From Thysanoteuthis rhombus (lineage: Eukaryota; Mollusca; Cephalopoda; Oegopsida; Thysanoteuthidae), in contig OY735207.1 of NCBI GenBank assembly GCA_963457665.1, forward strand, positions 62,083,888 to 62,147,887: 64,000 bases of DNA, in the 5' to 3' direction. Below, piece after piece: positions 1-12,100 of the stretch. Position numbers and translations under genes: made by a program. The number at the start of each line of letters is the position of its first letter. Position 1 is the stretch's first letter. The notes beneath the pieces were generated by a model. The model worked only from the letters and a program-made list of their open reading frames with translations. It made no database searches and was not told the DNA's origin.

Positions 1-221
1 TTTAGGGATCCTGCCTATAAGATGAGCCCATGTTTTTTGTGGGGGGGAGGTCTTCTTTTTTTTTTTTTTTAAAAGATGTTTCACAGGTCATATTATCAAT
101 CAAAATATACGGGAATCACTTTAATTTTACCCAAACAGAAACATTGACATGTATATCAGTTTTACAAAAATTTTAATGAAATTCTTCACCATATTCATGT
201 TCAAAAAGAAAAAAAACTTAC

Positions 222-308
222 CTTGAACAGGAATTGGTGATTCCTCAGGTGCAGCATCTCTCTGAACATCTTTCTCTTCATCCTTGCGAGGTCGACCTCG
301 ACCGCGAA
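222..308 (-). CDS. AT-hook exon copy 3 (87 nt)
   Basis: The borders are ATTGTAG|TTCGCGG and GTTCAAG|GTAAGT. It encodes VRGRGRPRKDEEKDVQ and ends ESPIPVQ, phase 1/1. It is the closest relative of copy 2, sharing the RGRGRPRK hook, the Asp/Ala/Pro spacer and the PIPVQG end. The next exon lies outside the window. Confidence 0.7.
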
Positions 309-1383
309 CTACAATTATCAAAACCCAAACTTTAAACATTTTCAAACTGATCATTTTAGAACTTGGACATGTGTATATTAGTTGAAACAGGATTTAAGTA
401 TGGTGTGGAAATATCTCCTAAGAAATGGTTGGTGGCAAGAATCTAAAAACTCATCCAAGAATCATTTCAGTTATCTGTTGTCCAAGTGACAATATCTTAT
501 TCATGCTGATAATAAATATAATTAAGATTTATCATTTAATTGATTTCTCACAAGCAAAAGAGAAATGTTATCTTATCTGGTTTAGGATTTGTTTCTGGGT
601 TTTTTGGGGGGGGTGGTGGTATTCATTTGAGAGAAAAAAAACATCAAGGGGGATAGGGAGAAGGTTAAATAATTGAACAAATCAAACTCAGATATCATTA
701 TTATTAACAATTTAATCCTTGCAAAAAAATTCAGATGTTTGAACTTATGAGATGATTTTTTTGAGGAAAAAAAAATACTGATTCCATTTAGCCAGCAAGA
801 TTAGCTTGTTGATCATTAATTGTCTTTTGACATTATTTGATAATGCATTTCGAGGTTAGACCATCAAAAGTGGGACATCTGACAAGGATCGAACCCATTA
901 TAACAGCCTGCAAGATTAGCTAGCTTATCATTGATATACAACGTGCATCCTCATTGATTTTTTCTCTCCATATGAACAACTAGTTACCCCTGAGTGAAAA
1001 AATCCACGGATATATTTGTAAAAGTACTGAATTCATTTCACTGCAAGAGGCCATAGTTTCAAAGGTTGGGAAGGAAGGATTTTCATCAGTAGAATTGTTA
1101 CCTTTAATTTGGAAAGTCAATTGTTATGGACAGAAAACCAAGAAAATCACTGTTCATTACATAAGTGAATTTCTGACTACATCTCAATTTCACTCCCTAC
1201 TGAAAAAAATTTGTCATTTGCAGGGATATTGACAAATAAACCAATTATACAAAAAATTCAAATAAATGCTTCATTATATTTACATTCATTCATATATTTT
1301 GGTTAATAAGGTGAACTTTAGATAAGAAGTCTGAATTTCACAGTTTTAGCTCACTGTTTTTTTTTTTTTTAAAGATGATCTCA

Positions 1384-1422
<39 letters not shown>

Positions 1423-4400
1423 TATTTGCAGAAATATTCACATTAATCTAATTTCACCCAAGTAGGGACATTAACATATAAACCAATTCTAAAACAATTC
1501 CAATGAAATTAGTCACCATATTTGAGTTGAAAAAAAAAAAAAAAAAAATTACCTTGTATACCTTGAACAGGAATTGGTAATTTCTCAGGTTCCTTAGGTA
1601 CAGCATCCCCAGGAACAATTTTCTTTTCTCCTTTGCGTGGTCGACCACGACCACGAGCTACAAATATAACAATCAAACTTTATATATTTTTAAAATGTCC
1701 TTTAAGAAAGAAAAAAGAAACGGTCCCTAGCAAAATTTAAACAAACCCATGACTAAGATACACTTACAAGAGAAAAGCATCCAAGTCAACAGATATATAT
1801 ACGAGAGGAAAGCATTCAAATAAAATCAAAGAGATAAACTGAATAGTACAGGCATATACTAAGTCAACTTTAATTGGAGAGGAATGAACAAAGCAGTAGG
1901 AAGGTAGAAACAGAAAAACAGAAAAAAATTCTTTTGTACATTAACATCTAAGTAAAAATAAGCAAAATAAAAATTCTTTTTTTCAAATTAGGTAGTTGTT
2001 GATTAATTATAACAGAATTTAAGTTTAGGGTGAAAATGTGAAATGTCCCCTTCAAAATATTTGGTGGAAAAAAGCGTTTTAGCACTAAGATCTTTTTCTC
2101 TGAGCAGAGACATTGCCTTCAAACCAATTATGCAATTTCATAAGAATTCTAAAAAAATGCTCCACTATATTCATGTCCAAAATTGAAACAGAGAAAACCT
2201 TACCTTGAACAAAAATTAGTGATTTGCGGGGTCGACCAGGGCCGCGAGCTGCAAATAAAAATATAACAACCAAACTTCAGGTATTTTTAAAATGTTTTTC
2301 CTCAAGGAAAAAACAGTTCCTAGCAAAAATCAAATGAACTTATGGAAAGCAAGATTCATTTATAACTCAAAAAAGATATGAATTTTAACAGATCATTGGT
2401 TGAAACCCTGTAAAATTTGACCTGCCTATTAATGTCAAAATTATCAGCATACATACATTCATTTTCACATGGCAAAGATTCAGAGGTAACTCAATAAATG
2501 ATTAATATTTGACTAATAATAGTTGCCCACATATTCAAGCTGATAAGCCATTCAATAAAAAAACAGAAATTATGAAGAATCACAAAATTCTAATTGAGAT
2601 CAAATGGATGATCAGACTATTCCTTCCACTCATCATTAATTCTCTTCGTATCATTAGAGCTTTGGGAATAAAAAGATTTTCAAACATAGCCCAATATTTA
2701 CTGGTCCATAAGATGCATAGGTATTTTACAAGGGTGTTTTCATTTTCATTAAAGCTCTCTAAAAGTCATCATTAACCATCTAGTTCTGTGTAATTATTTA
2801 TTTATTCTCATTGTACCTCTTCATATTTCATTTGATTCTATTTACTTTCTCATTATGTACTCCCATATACAGGCAGCAAATAGATTATGTAAATAAACAT
2901 AGAAATATCAACAAAACCAATCACAATACTGGCTTGTTAAATCAATCCTCAAGCATTGACTTCCTATCTATAATACATTGGATACAACATAATATTGGGA
3001 TAATTCTTTTCTCTTTTAAAGTGCATCTTATTAGGCAGCCGAGTATAGAATCTATACTCATATTTAAGCCTTTGGTTTGTGCCTCTTCTCCATAAAAATT
3101 ACGAGGCTTATCAACCTAATATACTACATGTAGACCGTACAGGAGGTCAACTTGAAAGATAAGCTATGTGAGGTAGCCCTTGGAGGTCATTCATGGTCAC
3201 CAGAGGTTAATTTTCAGAGCAGTAGGCCATAATTTTGCACAAGAATGCTGAAATCTAGCACATGAATACATATTCAATGAAGATTACAATTTCTAAGGTG
3301 TTGACTTCAGAGGTCATTCAAGGTCATCAATTTTTTCTGGTCATTTTAAAACAAGTTTTTGGCCACAATTTAGGACCTCTGAAACTGGAATTTGGCATAG
3401 AGGTACATTTTTCCATGGCAAAGGTCATACACAATACAGAGTTGACCACTGAGGCCTTCAGGTCATTTCTAGCCAAGTTGTTGACCATGATTTTGCACTA
3501 AGGATGCTAAAATTGAACATATGGGTACATCTCTTCACATTGAAGGTCACAAGCTAAGCAAGATTGTCCTTGGAAGTAATTCAAAGTCACTAGAGGTCAA
3601 TTTCGGTCATTTCAAAATAATTTTCAAATACACCTATGTAACTAAAATTCAGCCTGTGGGTGAATCTTTTTTGGGGAAGGTCAAAGGCAATGCGATATTC
3701 ACCTAAGAACTCATCTGAGATCACTTGAGGTCATTTCTAGCCAATTTTCCAGGTTGTTAGCCACAATTTTGCACCTACAAAACTGAAATTTGGCATAGAG
3801 ATAGATTCTTTCATGGTCAAAATTTCAAGGAACATTATTTTACATCAAGGTCATTCCTAGTGAATACTGCACCTAAGATACAGAAATTTTGCATTGGGGT
3901 ACATCTTTACCCAGCAAAAGTTATAAGCTATGATGCTGGAGATTTCTAAAGGTCAATTTTGGAAAGGTCTATATAAGTTTTTCTTGGGGTTGGATCCTGG
4001 AACTCAATGGGAGGAACATTTACGTAGTGTTTCAAGAAACCCTGTGAAACTAAGCAACGACATTTGTTATTTTTTGTGCACCAGGATATTTCTTCCAATT
4101 CAGCTACTTTTTCATGCAGGCATCGTGGGAATAATCATTTTTTTCATTTGCTGTGTTGTGTAAGAAGAAAAATATCAAAAAAACATATTCTTCCTCTTTG
4201 ATTATATTTCAAGTTAACCCTCCCCACCCGGTAACGCTGGGTATCCTTACAAGTGTACTAATAACTTTCCTAGAGAATGAAAAATTTAAAAAAAAAAATG
4301 AAGATAATAATGAGTGTAAATCATAGCATAATTTTTAATAAGCAAATTCATTCCCCTGCACGCTCCCTCATCCAATATGACACAAACTTCAAGAAACGAA

Positions 4401-4674
4401 AACAGATCTTCCCGAAATTTGACTCTTGAACAAAAAGCTCAGGTAAGCAGCTGACCAAATTTACCTGCAGTGTTTTCTGAAGCATCAGCAAACTGGACAG
4501 CTGTTTCTTCTGTGACAGGAGGGGATGTTGCTGGGGGTGCTTCAGCCACCATCGTATCTGTTGAAGGGGTAGTGAGAATGCATTTTTTTTTGTGTTTAAT
4601 GAAAAGTTCAAGTTCACTGAAGTTTACTTTGCACAGCCCACAAATAAACGTGTCCAGTGACATTCTTCACCAAC
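222..4674 (-). CDS. C2H2 zinc finger plus AT-hook protein gene, 5' part (partial, runs off the window)
   Basis: Four exons on the minus strand join in frame: 4674-4465, 2248-2204, 1657-1562 and 308-222. Every junction is phase 1 with GT/AG borders. The predicted N-terminus has one C2H2 finger (ICGLCK, then H..KKKC, residues about 8-27), a Ser/Thr/Ala/Pro-rich linker, and three AT-hooks with GRPRK cores. The finger resembles the first, slightly unusual finger of ZFP64, ZNF341 and E4F1. AT-hooks bind the minor groove of AT-rich DNA, so a nuclear DNA-binding or chromatin role is likely. Further zinc fingers would be expected beyond base 1, but none are visible. The exons look like tandem duplicates (see findings). 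All three may be constitutive, or they may be optional cassettes, since each has a length divisible by three. Family assignment is uncertain; the exon structure is well supported. Confidence 0.7.
985..1170 (+). repeat. Dispersed repeat, pair with 33200-33420
   Basis: Shared landmarks are a GAAA..ATCCACGG / ATTCACGGGTATATTTG start, a CATAGTTTC / CATTGTTTC box, TTTTCATCAG, ATTGTTACCTTTAA, and CACTGTTCAT near the end. It has no coding potential and was not recognised as a known family. Confidence 0.5.
1203..1300 (-). repeat. Exon-less relic of the AT-hook duplication unit
   Basis: Plus-strand sequence here (GGGATATTGACAAATAAACC and following) resembles the intronic flank just past the donor of the three AT-hook exons at about 105-200, 1455-1530 and 2100-2180. 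No GRPRK coding segment follows, so this looks like a fourth copy whose exon was deleted. Confidence 0.4.
1386..1418. repeat. (TG)n microsatellite
   Basis: This is an uninterrupted run of about 16 TG units inside an intron of the AT-hook gene. Confidence 0.95.
1562..1657 (-). CDS. AT-hook exon copy 2 (96 nt, optional 105 nt)
   Basis: The borders are TTTGTAG|CTCGTGG and GTTCAAG|GTATAC. It encodes RGRGRPRK, then a charged spacer and PIPVQ at the end, in phase 1/1. A second GT nine bases downstream (TATACAAG|GTAATT, exon end 1553) is also in frame, so a three-residue-longer isoform is possible. Confidence 0.7.
2204..2248 (-). CDS. AT-hook exon copy 1 (short, 45 nt)
   Basis: The borders are TTTGCAG|CTCGCGG and GTTCAAG|GTAAGG. 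It is phase 1 at both ends and encodes ARGPGRPRKSLIFVQ. The AT-hook core GRPRK is intact, but the leading RGRG has become RGPG, and the acidic spacer found in the two other copies is missing. It is either a deleted copy or the ancestral short form. Confidence 0.65.
3140..3900. repeat. Degenerate tandem repeat rich in AGGTCA
   Basis: A loosely periodic array in which AGGTCA, TGGTCA and their variants recur every few tens of bases, along with phrases such as TTTTGCAC, GAAATTTGGCATAGAG and GGTCATTTCTAGCC. The period is roughly 150 bases. Similar degenerate AGGTCA-rich arrays are widespread in marine invertebrate genomes (general knowledge). It lies in the intron between the first coding exon and AT-hook copy 1. 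The ORFs across it are chance. Confidence 0.75.
4465..4674 (-). CDS. First coding exon: start codon and C2H2 finger
   Basis: The acceptor is a long T tract ending CCCTCAAG at 4675-4680, and the donor is CTGCAG|GTAAAT at 4465/4464. The ATG is at 4663-4661, giving 199 coding bases and ending in phase 1. The 11 bases between acceptor and ATG are 5' UTR, so at least one upstream non-coding exon is implied. The encoded segment starts MSLDTFICGLCK, with the paired His and Cys of a C2H(C) finger (HKKKC), then an Ala/Pro/Thr-rich stretch. An overlapping plus-strand ORF here is a shadow. Confidence 0.75.
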
Positions 4675-4928
4675 CTTGAGGGAAAAAAAAAAAAAAAAAG
4701 GACAATCTTTATTAGCATAATTAATTTATAAAACCAGTTCCATCAAAAAATTTGAATCATTTTTTAAATCTACAATTTTCTTTGAACTCATTTATCACAA
4801 ACTGCATTACCAATAACAAAAACTAAATATTACAATCAGTTCCTTCTTTCCAGATTTTTCACAAGAGGTCAGTCAAAAACAGCAAAGTCATAAAGAAAAA
4901 GGTCACTCAAGAACAGCAATTATGTTAC

Positions 4929-5110
4929 AAACTTATAATCCAAGTGAAATAGGGTTGAACCAGGAATTATCTAGAGACTAAACATATTTGATATTGTTGG
5001 AAAGCTCATTCTATACAGATTAACAAGTGTAAACCCTACCTTACAGGCTTTTGGACCAAAAGGTTATGAGTATTAGAACATGGCAGGGTTCAAGAATAAA
5101 ATTAACTGTT
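4929..5110 (+). repeat. Left long inverted terminal repeat
   Basis: Pairs with 8981-9158 in inverted orientation, with small indels. The similarity stops on the inner side near AATTAACTGTTT and fades on the outer side near 4930. Confidence 0.55.
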
Positions 5111-5119
5111 TTTGATACA

Positions 5120-8110
5120 AACCATATCAAGTTTTCTCTGGATGGCTTTTCCAAAAATTTTTGCATAGTCACAATTTATACAGTCTTCATCAGCTGTATT
5201 TAGACCAATTACCACAGACTTCAATGATGGCTATGAGGTGTCAAAGGACTCAATGATTTTATACAAATCACTATCGTGTTGTTTTATTCTACTTTGGCTA
5301 ATTCAACATGTTGCAAACTTCTTTTACGCATGCATAGATTAACATACTATTCATCCAAAAGACTGGTTGATTCAGTTGTTCCTCTCCTTCTTGTTAATCA
5401 TCCTATTCAAAATTCTAAAGAGAACTTGCTCGATAATTCGAACTGTCCACAGGCCTGCCCCAAATCTATCACTACAACGCACACTACGGTAGCCGAGTTC
5501 TCTAGTACTTTCTGTGTACTGTAAATGGCCTGATACTGTAAAGATATTAACATTTTTCCAACAGCTACCAGGTGATGGCTCCAGTTACCAGAGTGTTAGC
5601 TCGAATGAACAGCTTCAAATTCTCTACATATTTGATTGGCTGCAGCCAGAGTGTTGATGTTCTAGAAGCTGCAGCCAGCTTATCTTTTAGGACTCTTCCT
5701 GCACTATCTGTAATGCTGACTATTGTATCCATCACAGATAACAGGCAGCAAACTGAACTAGATCTCTCAATTTGTCTACAATGTCTTCTGTGAAAAAAGA
5801 AGCCTGGTCAAAAAAGCTTCCATCAATAATCATTTTTTAAATACTCTGAGTGAGTACTTGATATCACTAGCATTGTTATGATCCAAGTATTCCTCCTCTT
5901 GGCAGTCTCATGTAGATCTCCATTTTTCTATGAATTTTTGCAATCAGAGTCTTATTCCATGGCAATCTGGATTAAATTTTTTAGCAACTTTGTGGTAAGA
6001 GTTAACTCATGCCAAAAATGGCCCACACTGTTCTCAATATGAATTTCCCAAGACAGGATATGCTCAACGACACTCACTCCTCAAATAACATGAAAAACTT
6101 CTTTCAGTCCTGCTCCTTTTGTGATTCAACCAAGACTCGCCCAAGATGGAAGCCTCCAAGTATAAGGATAATGTTTAGTGTAAACCCAATTTAAGTTACT
6201 TTATAGTCCAGGCAATCTAGGGTCGAAATTGGAAAAAATTAAAACAAAATTTTTTTTTCCCCTTCACAGTACATTTCTACTAAGTGCCCAGAATGACATA
6301 CTAAAAGTCCTAAAAAATCTTAGTTGAAAATCCAAGCCATTTTTCAAGATGGCTGCCAATTTGACTCCCCTGAGTAGTTAGGAGACACAGAAGACCCAAT
6401 GTTGACGCAGCTGACATTGGAAAGAGAATTTCAGCAGCTTTCCACCAGAGTATCTTGTCAATTTGTATCAGTTGTGCAAAAGAAGTAAGACAAAAACATG
6501 ATGATCGTTATTAAAACACATGCCAAAGAAATTCTCTTTCCAATGCATATAGACCATTTCGGCCCCTAATTGGGCTAGATTACCTGGACTATTAAACTAC
6601 AGTGGTTGGTAGAATGTTAATACGGAAATTTCAAAGCGCAGTTCCCGACAATTGATCAAGGACACATTGTAATGTACAATAAATGCAGGACATGTCTGTT
6701 GAGTTAAATAAATCATCAGAAGGAAATTGATTATAGTTTTGCCAGGATATGTCTCAAGAGATATATCAGTCATGAACCCAGACCGACTTGGTAGGCTGCC
6801 CTTGCTGAAAAATAACAATACATGCCACAACATATCTAAACTTATGTCTGGTGAAAATGCAATTCAAGTATGCTTCTGAAATAAACTTCAGATAATTCTG
6901 AAACCTGTTAAGGAATATATTGATATATATATATGTTTTGGGTTGAATCCCAATCTGTTCAGTGCAGTAATCAACCACATTGAGCCAAACACATGGTCTA
7001 ATTCAATACCAAACCCAAAAAGAAAGGAAGACAATGACGATCCTGGATGAGTAACATCGATACTTGTCCAATACTGGCTTGTTTCATTGGTTGATGGATT
7101 AGGAATTCAATGAATATTCCAAGATAACCAGTCCAATCCTTGATCTTTTCATTACTGGGGTAGATGTCCCAATTAAATGTAGCTGTTCTAATTCCTGCAA
7201 TTATAAATTTAGCAACCATGGTAATACTTCTTTCCACCTCATCTTCTTATTTACATAGTAGGTGTCATTTATCAAATATTCTGAAGTTTTCAAACAAACC
7301 ATATCTGATCTGCTACCAATTTCTACAAAATAAATTAAATCCCCATATCTTTGCCATAAAATTGTTTTCAAGCAATTTGGTCAATAGACATCTTCGCCAT
7401 CTTCAATTTCTGTTATCTTTTTGTGAACCTCAACAAGAGAATATTGTTTTAGATTTTAGCCATTCACAGATACTGCTGGAAACATTTAAACTCTTATACA
7501 CTATTGGTCTACTTGGAGTAGCCATCGATAACCACTTTCCAGTAGTAAAGTCCATTGGCAACAAGATACAATTGTTAGAAAATCATGGCAATCTAGCACT
7601 CTCATCCTGAGTTCTTCAGCCAACTTATCATTCTGTTGAGAATACACATTAAGGAACTTTTCATCAATAGGAAGAATTACAGCTAGTACAAACTCACGTC
7701 TACTTGGACACTTTTTGTCTTTAAAGCATAGTTGACCACAAACAGAGCAGATTTTTTTCCAATCAGATTTTCCCCACTACAAATCTTATTGCAACATTTT
7801 CCACTTTATTGCAACCAACTCCTTGGCTGATGGTTGTGCTCCTTCTTTTCATCACGTTATATGTACTCCTCTCATAGGTATAGTGAATCCTTACACGAGT
7901 GTCACTGGCTTGGGCTTACAACAGGTACTTTTCCAAGCTATGATTGCTTACTTTCCTAGTAGAGTTCACTAATGTCTGAATACCTTTACCAACTCCCTAT
8001 GAACTTTCTAATTTAGAGTCTGGATCCTGATATTTCATACAGCATCTCTTGTCCATCAAATATGGGTCTGTACTTGGATCTTCATCCAGCTCCCCAAAAG
8101 TGCCTATATC
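5120..8110 (-). pseudogene. Broken ORF of the TIR element, unclassified
   Basis: Minus-strand frames give coding-like pieces in order along the strand. Near 7100-7260 there is a segment with YPSNEKIKDW followed by KQASIGQ. Near 6600-6980 there are weaker pieces, and near 5560-6000 a stretch with the segment AAANQICREFEAVHSS. They are separated by frameshifts and stops. The first pieces match my memory of an uncharacterised repeated protein in cnidarian and mollusc genomes; this was not checked. The longest plus-strand ORF across it (7164-7610) is antisense to these pieces and is treated as a shadow. Confidence 0.35.
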
Positions 8111-8980
8111 TGCCATTTCTGTTCAATATTTTTTACTTATTTTTTTAATTATATAACTAGCTGAAGTACTGCCAGGTTGAACATTCAAGGGGATGTCATA
8201 GGGTCCTCATCCTCATTTAAGAGGTCTTAGTTGCATCCATCAATTGTGGAGAGGAAAACTGAGGTAATAAGGCATAGAACTAAACAACACAGAAGGAAAA
8301 TCCAATATGATGGAATGTGTGTGAAACAGACAGCAGAAAAGAGAAAATGAGCATCCCAAACATACAACAAAGAAAAGTGAATTCTTTGTATAATTGATAT
8401 ACAATTTCATATAGTGAGAATGTTTATAAACTCGATAAAATGAATCCCTAGAGTGGATTCATCAAGCGTTTCTTTTGTTTAACCTTTAACCTTGTTCACT
8501 TACCAAGACTATAGATTTATTTGTGGCAGACTCAAAAACATGACTTACTTCTCCAAATTGCAAGAGCAACTATTAGATTCAGACTTGATGTGTGGGACCC
8601 TCCAGATGTCTGTTATCTGAGGTCTTGATCTTGGCGAAACAAATGTTGATATTGTAAAATAGTCATTGCTTCTATTTTACAGTGAAACCATCCCTGACTT
8701 TATAAAAACATTTTTCCTTTTTTTTGTCATTCACGCAATACATGAGATATTTGTTCACTATCAGGTTAAAATGCTTCTAGATTCTACATAATGTCTGGAT
8801 TTTTGGTCAATATTGTCAAATAGGGTTAAATCAAGAAATTTGCTCATCACATTTTTATAATCAAGAGGCATGTTTATATAAACCCTTGAGGAAAATTGGT
8901 GTCAAATTTGAGCATTTTAGTATGGTATGGTTCCTATAAGTTAAGATGAAGTAGCAGGCCTTGGTTGCTGTGGCTACCTA

Positions 8981-9158
8981 TAAACAGTGAATTTTATTCT
9001 TGACCCCTGTTCAATTCTAATGCTCATAGCTTTTTTTGCCCATAAACCTAGCAAGGAGGATATACATATCTTAATCTTCATAGAATAAGCTTTCCAACGA
9101 ATATGTTTAGTATCTAATTAATGCCCGGTTGATCATGATTTCAACTTATTAACTAAGC
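8981..9158 (-). repeat. Right long inverted terminal repeat
   Basis: Inverted partner of 4929-5110. A related fragment (AAGCTTTCCAACAGATATG) recurs at 9920-9945, so the terminal repeat also exists outside this element. Confidence 0.55.
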
Positions 9159-9159
9159 C

Positions 9160-12100
9160 TCAGCTCAAAAACTCAGAAAAAAAAAAAAGAAGAAAGGCAT
9201 AATTTTTTTTTTATGGTTACATATATTTCAGACCATATGTACTCATAAACATTAGTAACCTTAATAAGGTCTGAGATATCTACAAGGATCCTTATTGATA
9301 GAAGCTCAATCATATTCTATTTTCATTAAAGGCTTGTTTTTTTTTCACTTCATATATCAAAGTGAATACCATACTATTTGTAATTCTCATAGATAATACG
9401 AGTACTACATTTATGTGAAAAATAGAGGTAACCTTTTATATAAACAAAGGTACTCCAGTTGGCAGTCCTACATGATTTTCTGTTTTATTGTTCCAAATTA
9501 GTGAACTGCAATACCTCAATTTTGATTTCATTGAATAAAGTAACACAAGAAAAACAAAAAAAAACAAAAAAAAATGAATACTAACTTTAATATACTGTGA
9601 GCACTCAATTTGAAGTAATGCTTTATAAATATAGTTATTTTCCAATACAATTATTTCAATATACTATAGTGATTTCTTGGCTATTTGTCTTGCAAATGTT
9701 TCACTGGAAGAAAATAAATATTGTGATCCTCAGAAATTATGGTCAATCCCTCCAACCCTTAGCCGTGCACCAGAGCTCTAGAGAAGAAAAACTCAAATTG
9801 AAAAAAATGAAAATTTCATTCATTTCATTTTTACAGTTGGTTAGCTGCGTAAATTAAATATATTTCTTAGTGGAATAGAATGGAGAGTAGTATTACCTCT
9901 GACATCAAATGGCCTATAAAGCTTTCCAACAGATATGTTTAGTGGGAGTGAATGGGGAATTGCATCACCTTCATCATCAAATGGTCTATAAAGCTTAGTA
10001 ACGAACAAAATCTTTTTTTACAAATATTTGAGTATAGCATTTTTGCTCAGATTTAGGTAGAAAATTTTTTGTGCCATACGCAAAGAAATATGGTAAGTAG
10101 CTCATTTCTCTATCTTCCACTTGCCATAACAAAAAACTTTGGGAAGGATAGATATCTTGAGGTCAAAATTGGATTTTCTGAGCACAGTGAACAACCATGG
10201 CCACCAAAAGGTGACAAAGCATTCTGTTCCTTTTTATATGTGCATATGTTTACATAATCCAGCATACCTGGCCATACCGTCTTGTCTACAGACCTGAAAA
10301 TTGGTATCCACCCACCCCCATTATTTTTTTCACAAAATGATTTTGACCTTTTGAGGGCCTTATTTTGACTGATTTAATAACATCTAGATTCTCAAGGAAA
10401 AACAAGTAGAAACACTTAGATTCTCCAGAATCTACATGTTTCTGCACATTTTTTTTTACTCTCTCTTTTTAGATGTTTTCCAAGAAGATACACCAGTGAT
10501 GTTATCAATAGAATTTGTTCTGACCACATTTAGATAGGAAAATGAGCTACTTACCAAATTTCTTAACTTCAAATTTAACGCTACAGTTGTTTAATTATTG
10601 ACAGCAATGGCAAGTTCTTTTTTTTTATGGGGAGTGCATTCACACTGAGCAGACAATCAGATTAGATTGTTTATTTTAATGAAGAAAACATACATTAAAT
10701 TTCTTTTTTTTAATCAAAGTGACCACTGCTTCATTCAAGGTTAAGGTGCAAAGGCAGATGCATTTGCTTTGAATAACAAAAAAGATAACATTTTTAGAGT
10801 GAAGATGTCAACTTTCAAAATTGAGAGAATTCATATTTATTTCCACATTTCTCACCTGGAGGAAAGAAGAAAATGAACTGACTGAAATTTTGAGGTGAAA
10901 AAAAAAAAAAAAAAAGATAGCAGATCTTTATATACAAAACCCAGCAAATATCCATTTGTTATTGTCTTCTCATGTGCAATATCATGTTTTTTGAAAAGAA
11001 AATAATAACCAGTTCCCAAAGATTTTCAGAGACTTTGAAATCATTTTTCTAATGTCATACATGTTTCAAAGTAAAAATAATTCGATTAACTTCTTCCAAA
11101 CCATACAGATCCATTATGTACTAAACGCAATCAAGTGAACGATTTTAGCTAATTATTAACATTGTTGAAATGAAGCTTATCTTAAAACAACTTCATTTGT
11201 TTGGACTTACATTTAAATAGAGATGAAAAATTACCATCTAAGATGAAGTCATTAAAACTGTATAAACAAAGATTCATGTTTTGGGTTTTTTTTCAAATCA
11301 TGTCTATAAATAGTTGATTCTTTGACATTCTAGAGGCCAAATTACCAACCTGTATATTTTAGAGTATGTGCACAAAATATACATCAGAAATAAACACACA
11401 TTTATGCACACAAATTCATGAACTTATATAATTTGCCAAATAACTCAATATTTTCTGTATCATTTGTCAAGGGAGACAACTATTGAATTTTGATTAGAGA
11501 GTAAATTTCCTAATTCATTTACTCCGAAAGTATATAAAATATCCAGGTTCACTCTAGTCGCACATCAACAAGAAAATGTAGAACAACAATAACAATGTTG
11601 ATATCTTCAAGTAAAATGCAATTGCAAAATTATCTAAATATTGCTGCCATTTCCAGATGGCATAGATTGTCATAAATGAAGGAATTTAAACACAAATTAT
11701 ATGAAATTTCATTTTTTATTCATTTCCATTTTTACAGAATCTGAATAACGCAAATACCATTTTGTGCCGACTGTCAGTTGTTTAAATGTTTTAAAAGAAA
11801 AAGTTAAAAATTTATCACGGCAGTATTTTAATGAAAATACGTCATACAAATTCTTATTATACATTGAATTAATAGAACTGGTTTCCTCATCCTGGTTGTT
11901 ACAATGACAATGTTTCTGCCATTGTATTCTCTGACCTTCTTCGGGTGCTTGTCATATTCGGTAATGTTCTTGGAATTTCAATCCAAACCCTTTATTCAAT
12001 CCACAGGGGTAGAGTATCCTCATTCTGCTTCCCAGGCTAGAGAATATTTCGTACTTGTTAATTAGTCAAGATTTGTCAATTGTCTCAAAACTTTTGATTC

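Larger units (their letters stand above)
4929..9158 (-). mobile_element. Decayed 4.2-kb element with long inverted terminal repeats
   Basis: Bases 4929-5110 are an imperfect reverse complement of 8981-9158. Shared blocks include TTTTATTCTTGA, CTAATRCTCATA, ATAGAATRAGCTTTCCAAC and ATATGTTTAGT. The interior has interrupted minus-strand reading frames, for example around 6998-7260 and 5560-6000. Segments such as YPSNEKIKDW and KQASIGQ with a following GLVLN resemble a multi-copy, uncharacterised ORF family I recall from invertebrate genomes. Many stops and frameshifts show that it is dead. No recognised transposase catalytic triad was identified, so the superfamily is open. Confidence 0.5.

Noticed and set aside
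3262-4163. Several plus-strand ORFs
   Set aside because: Lie in or next to the AGGTCA array within an intron of the AT-hook gene; no domain.
7164-7610. Plus-strand ORF of 148 codons
   Set aside because: It is antisense to coding relics of the TIR element and has no family likeness.
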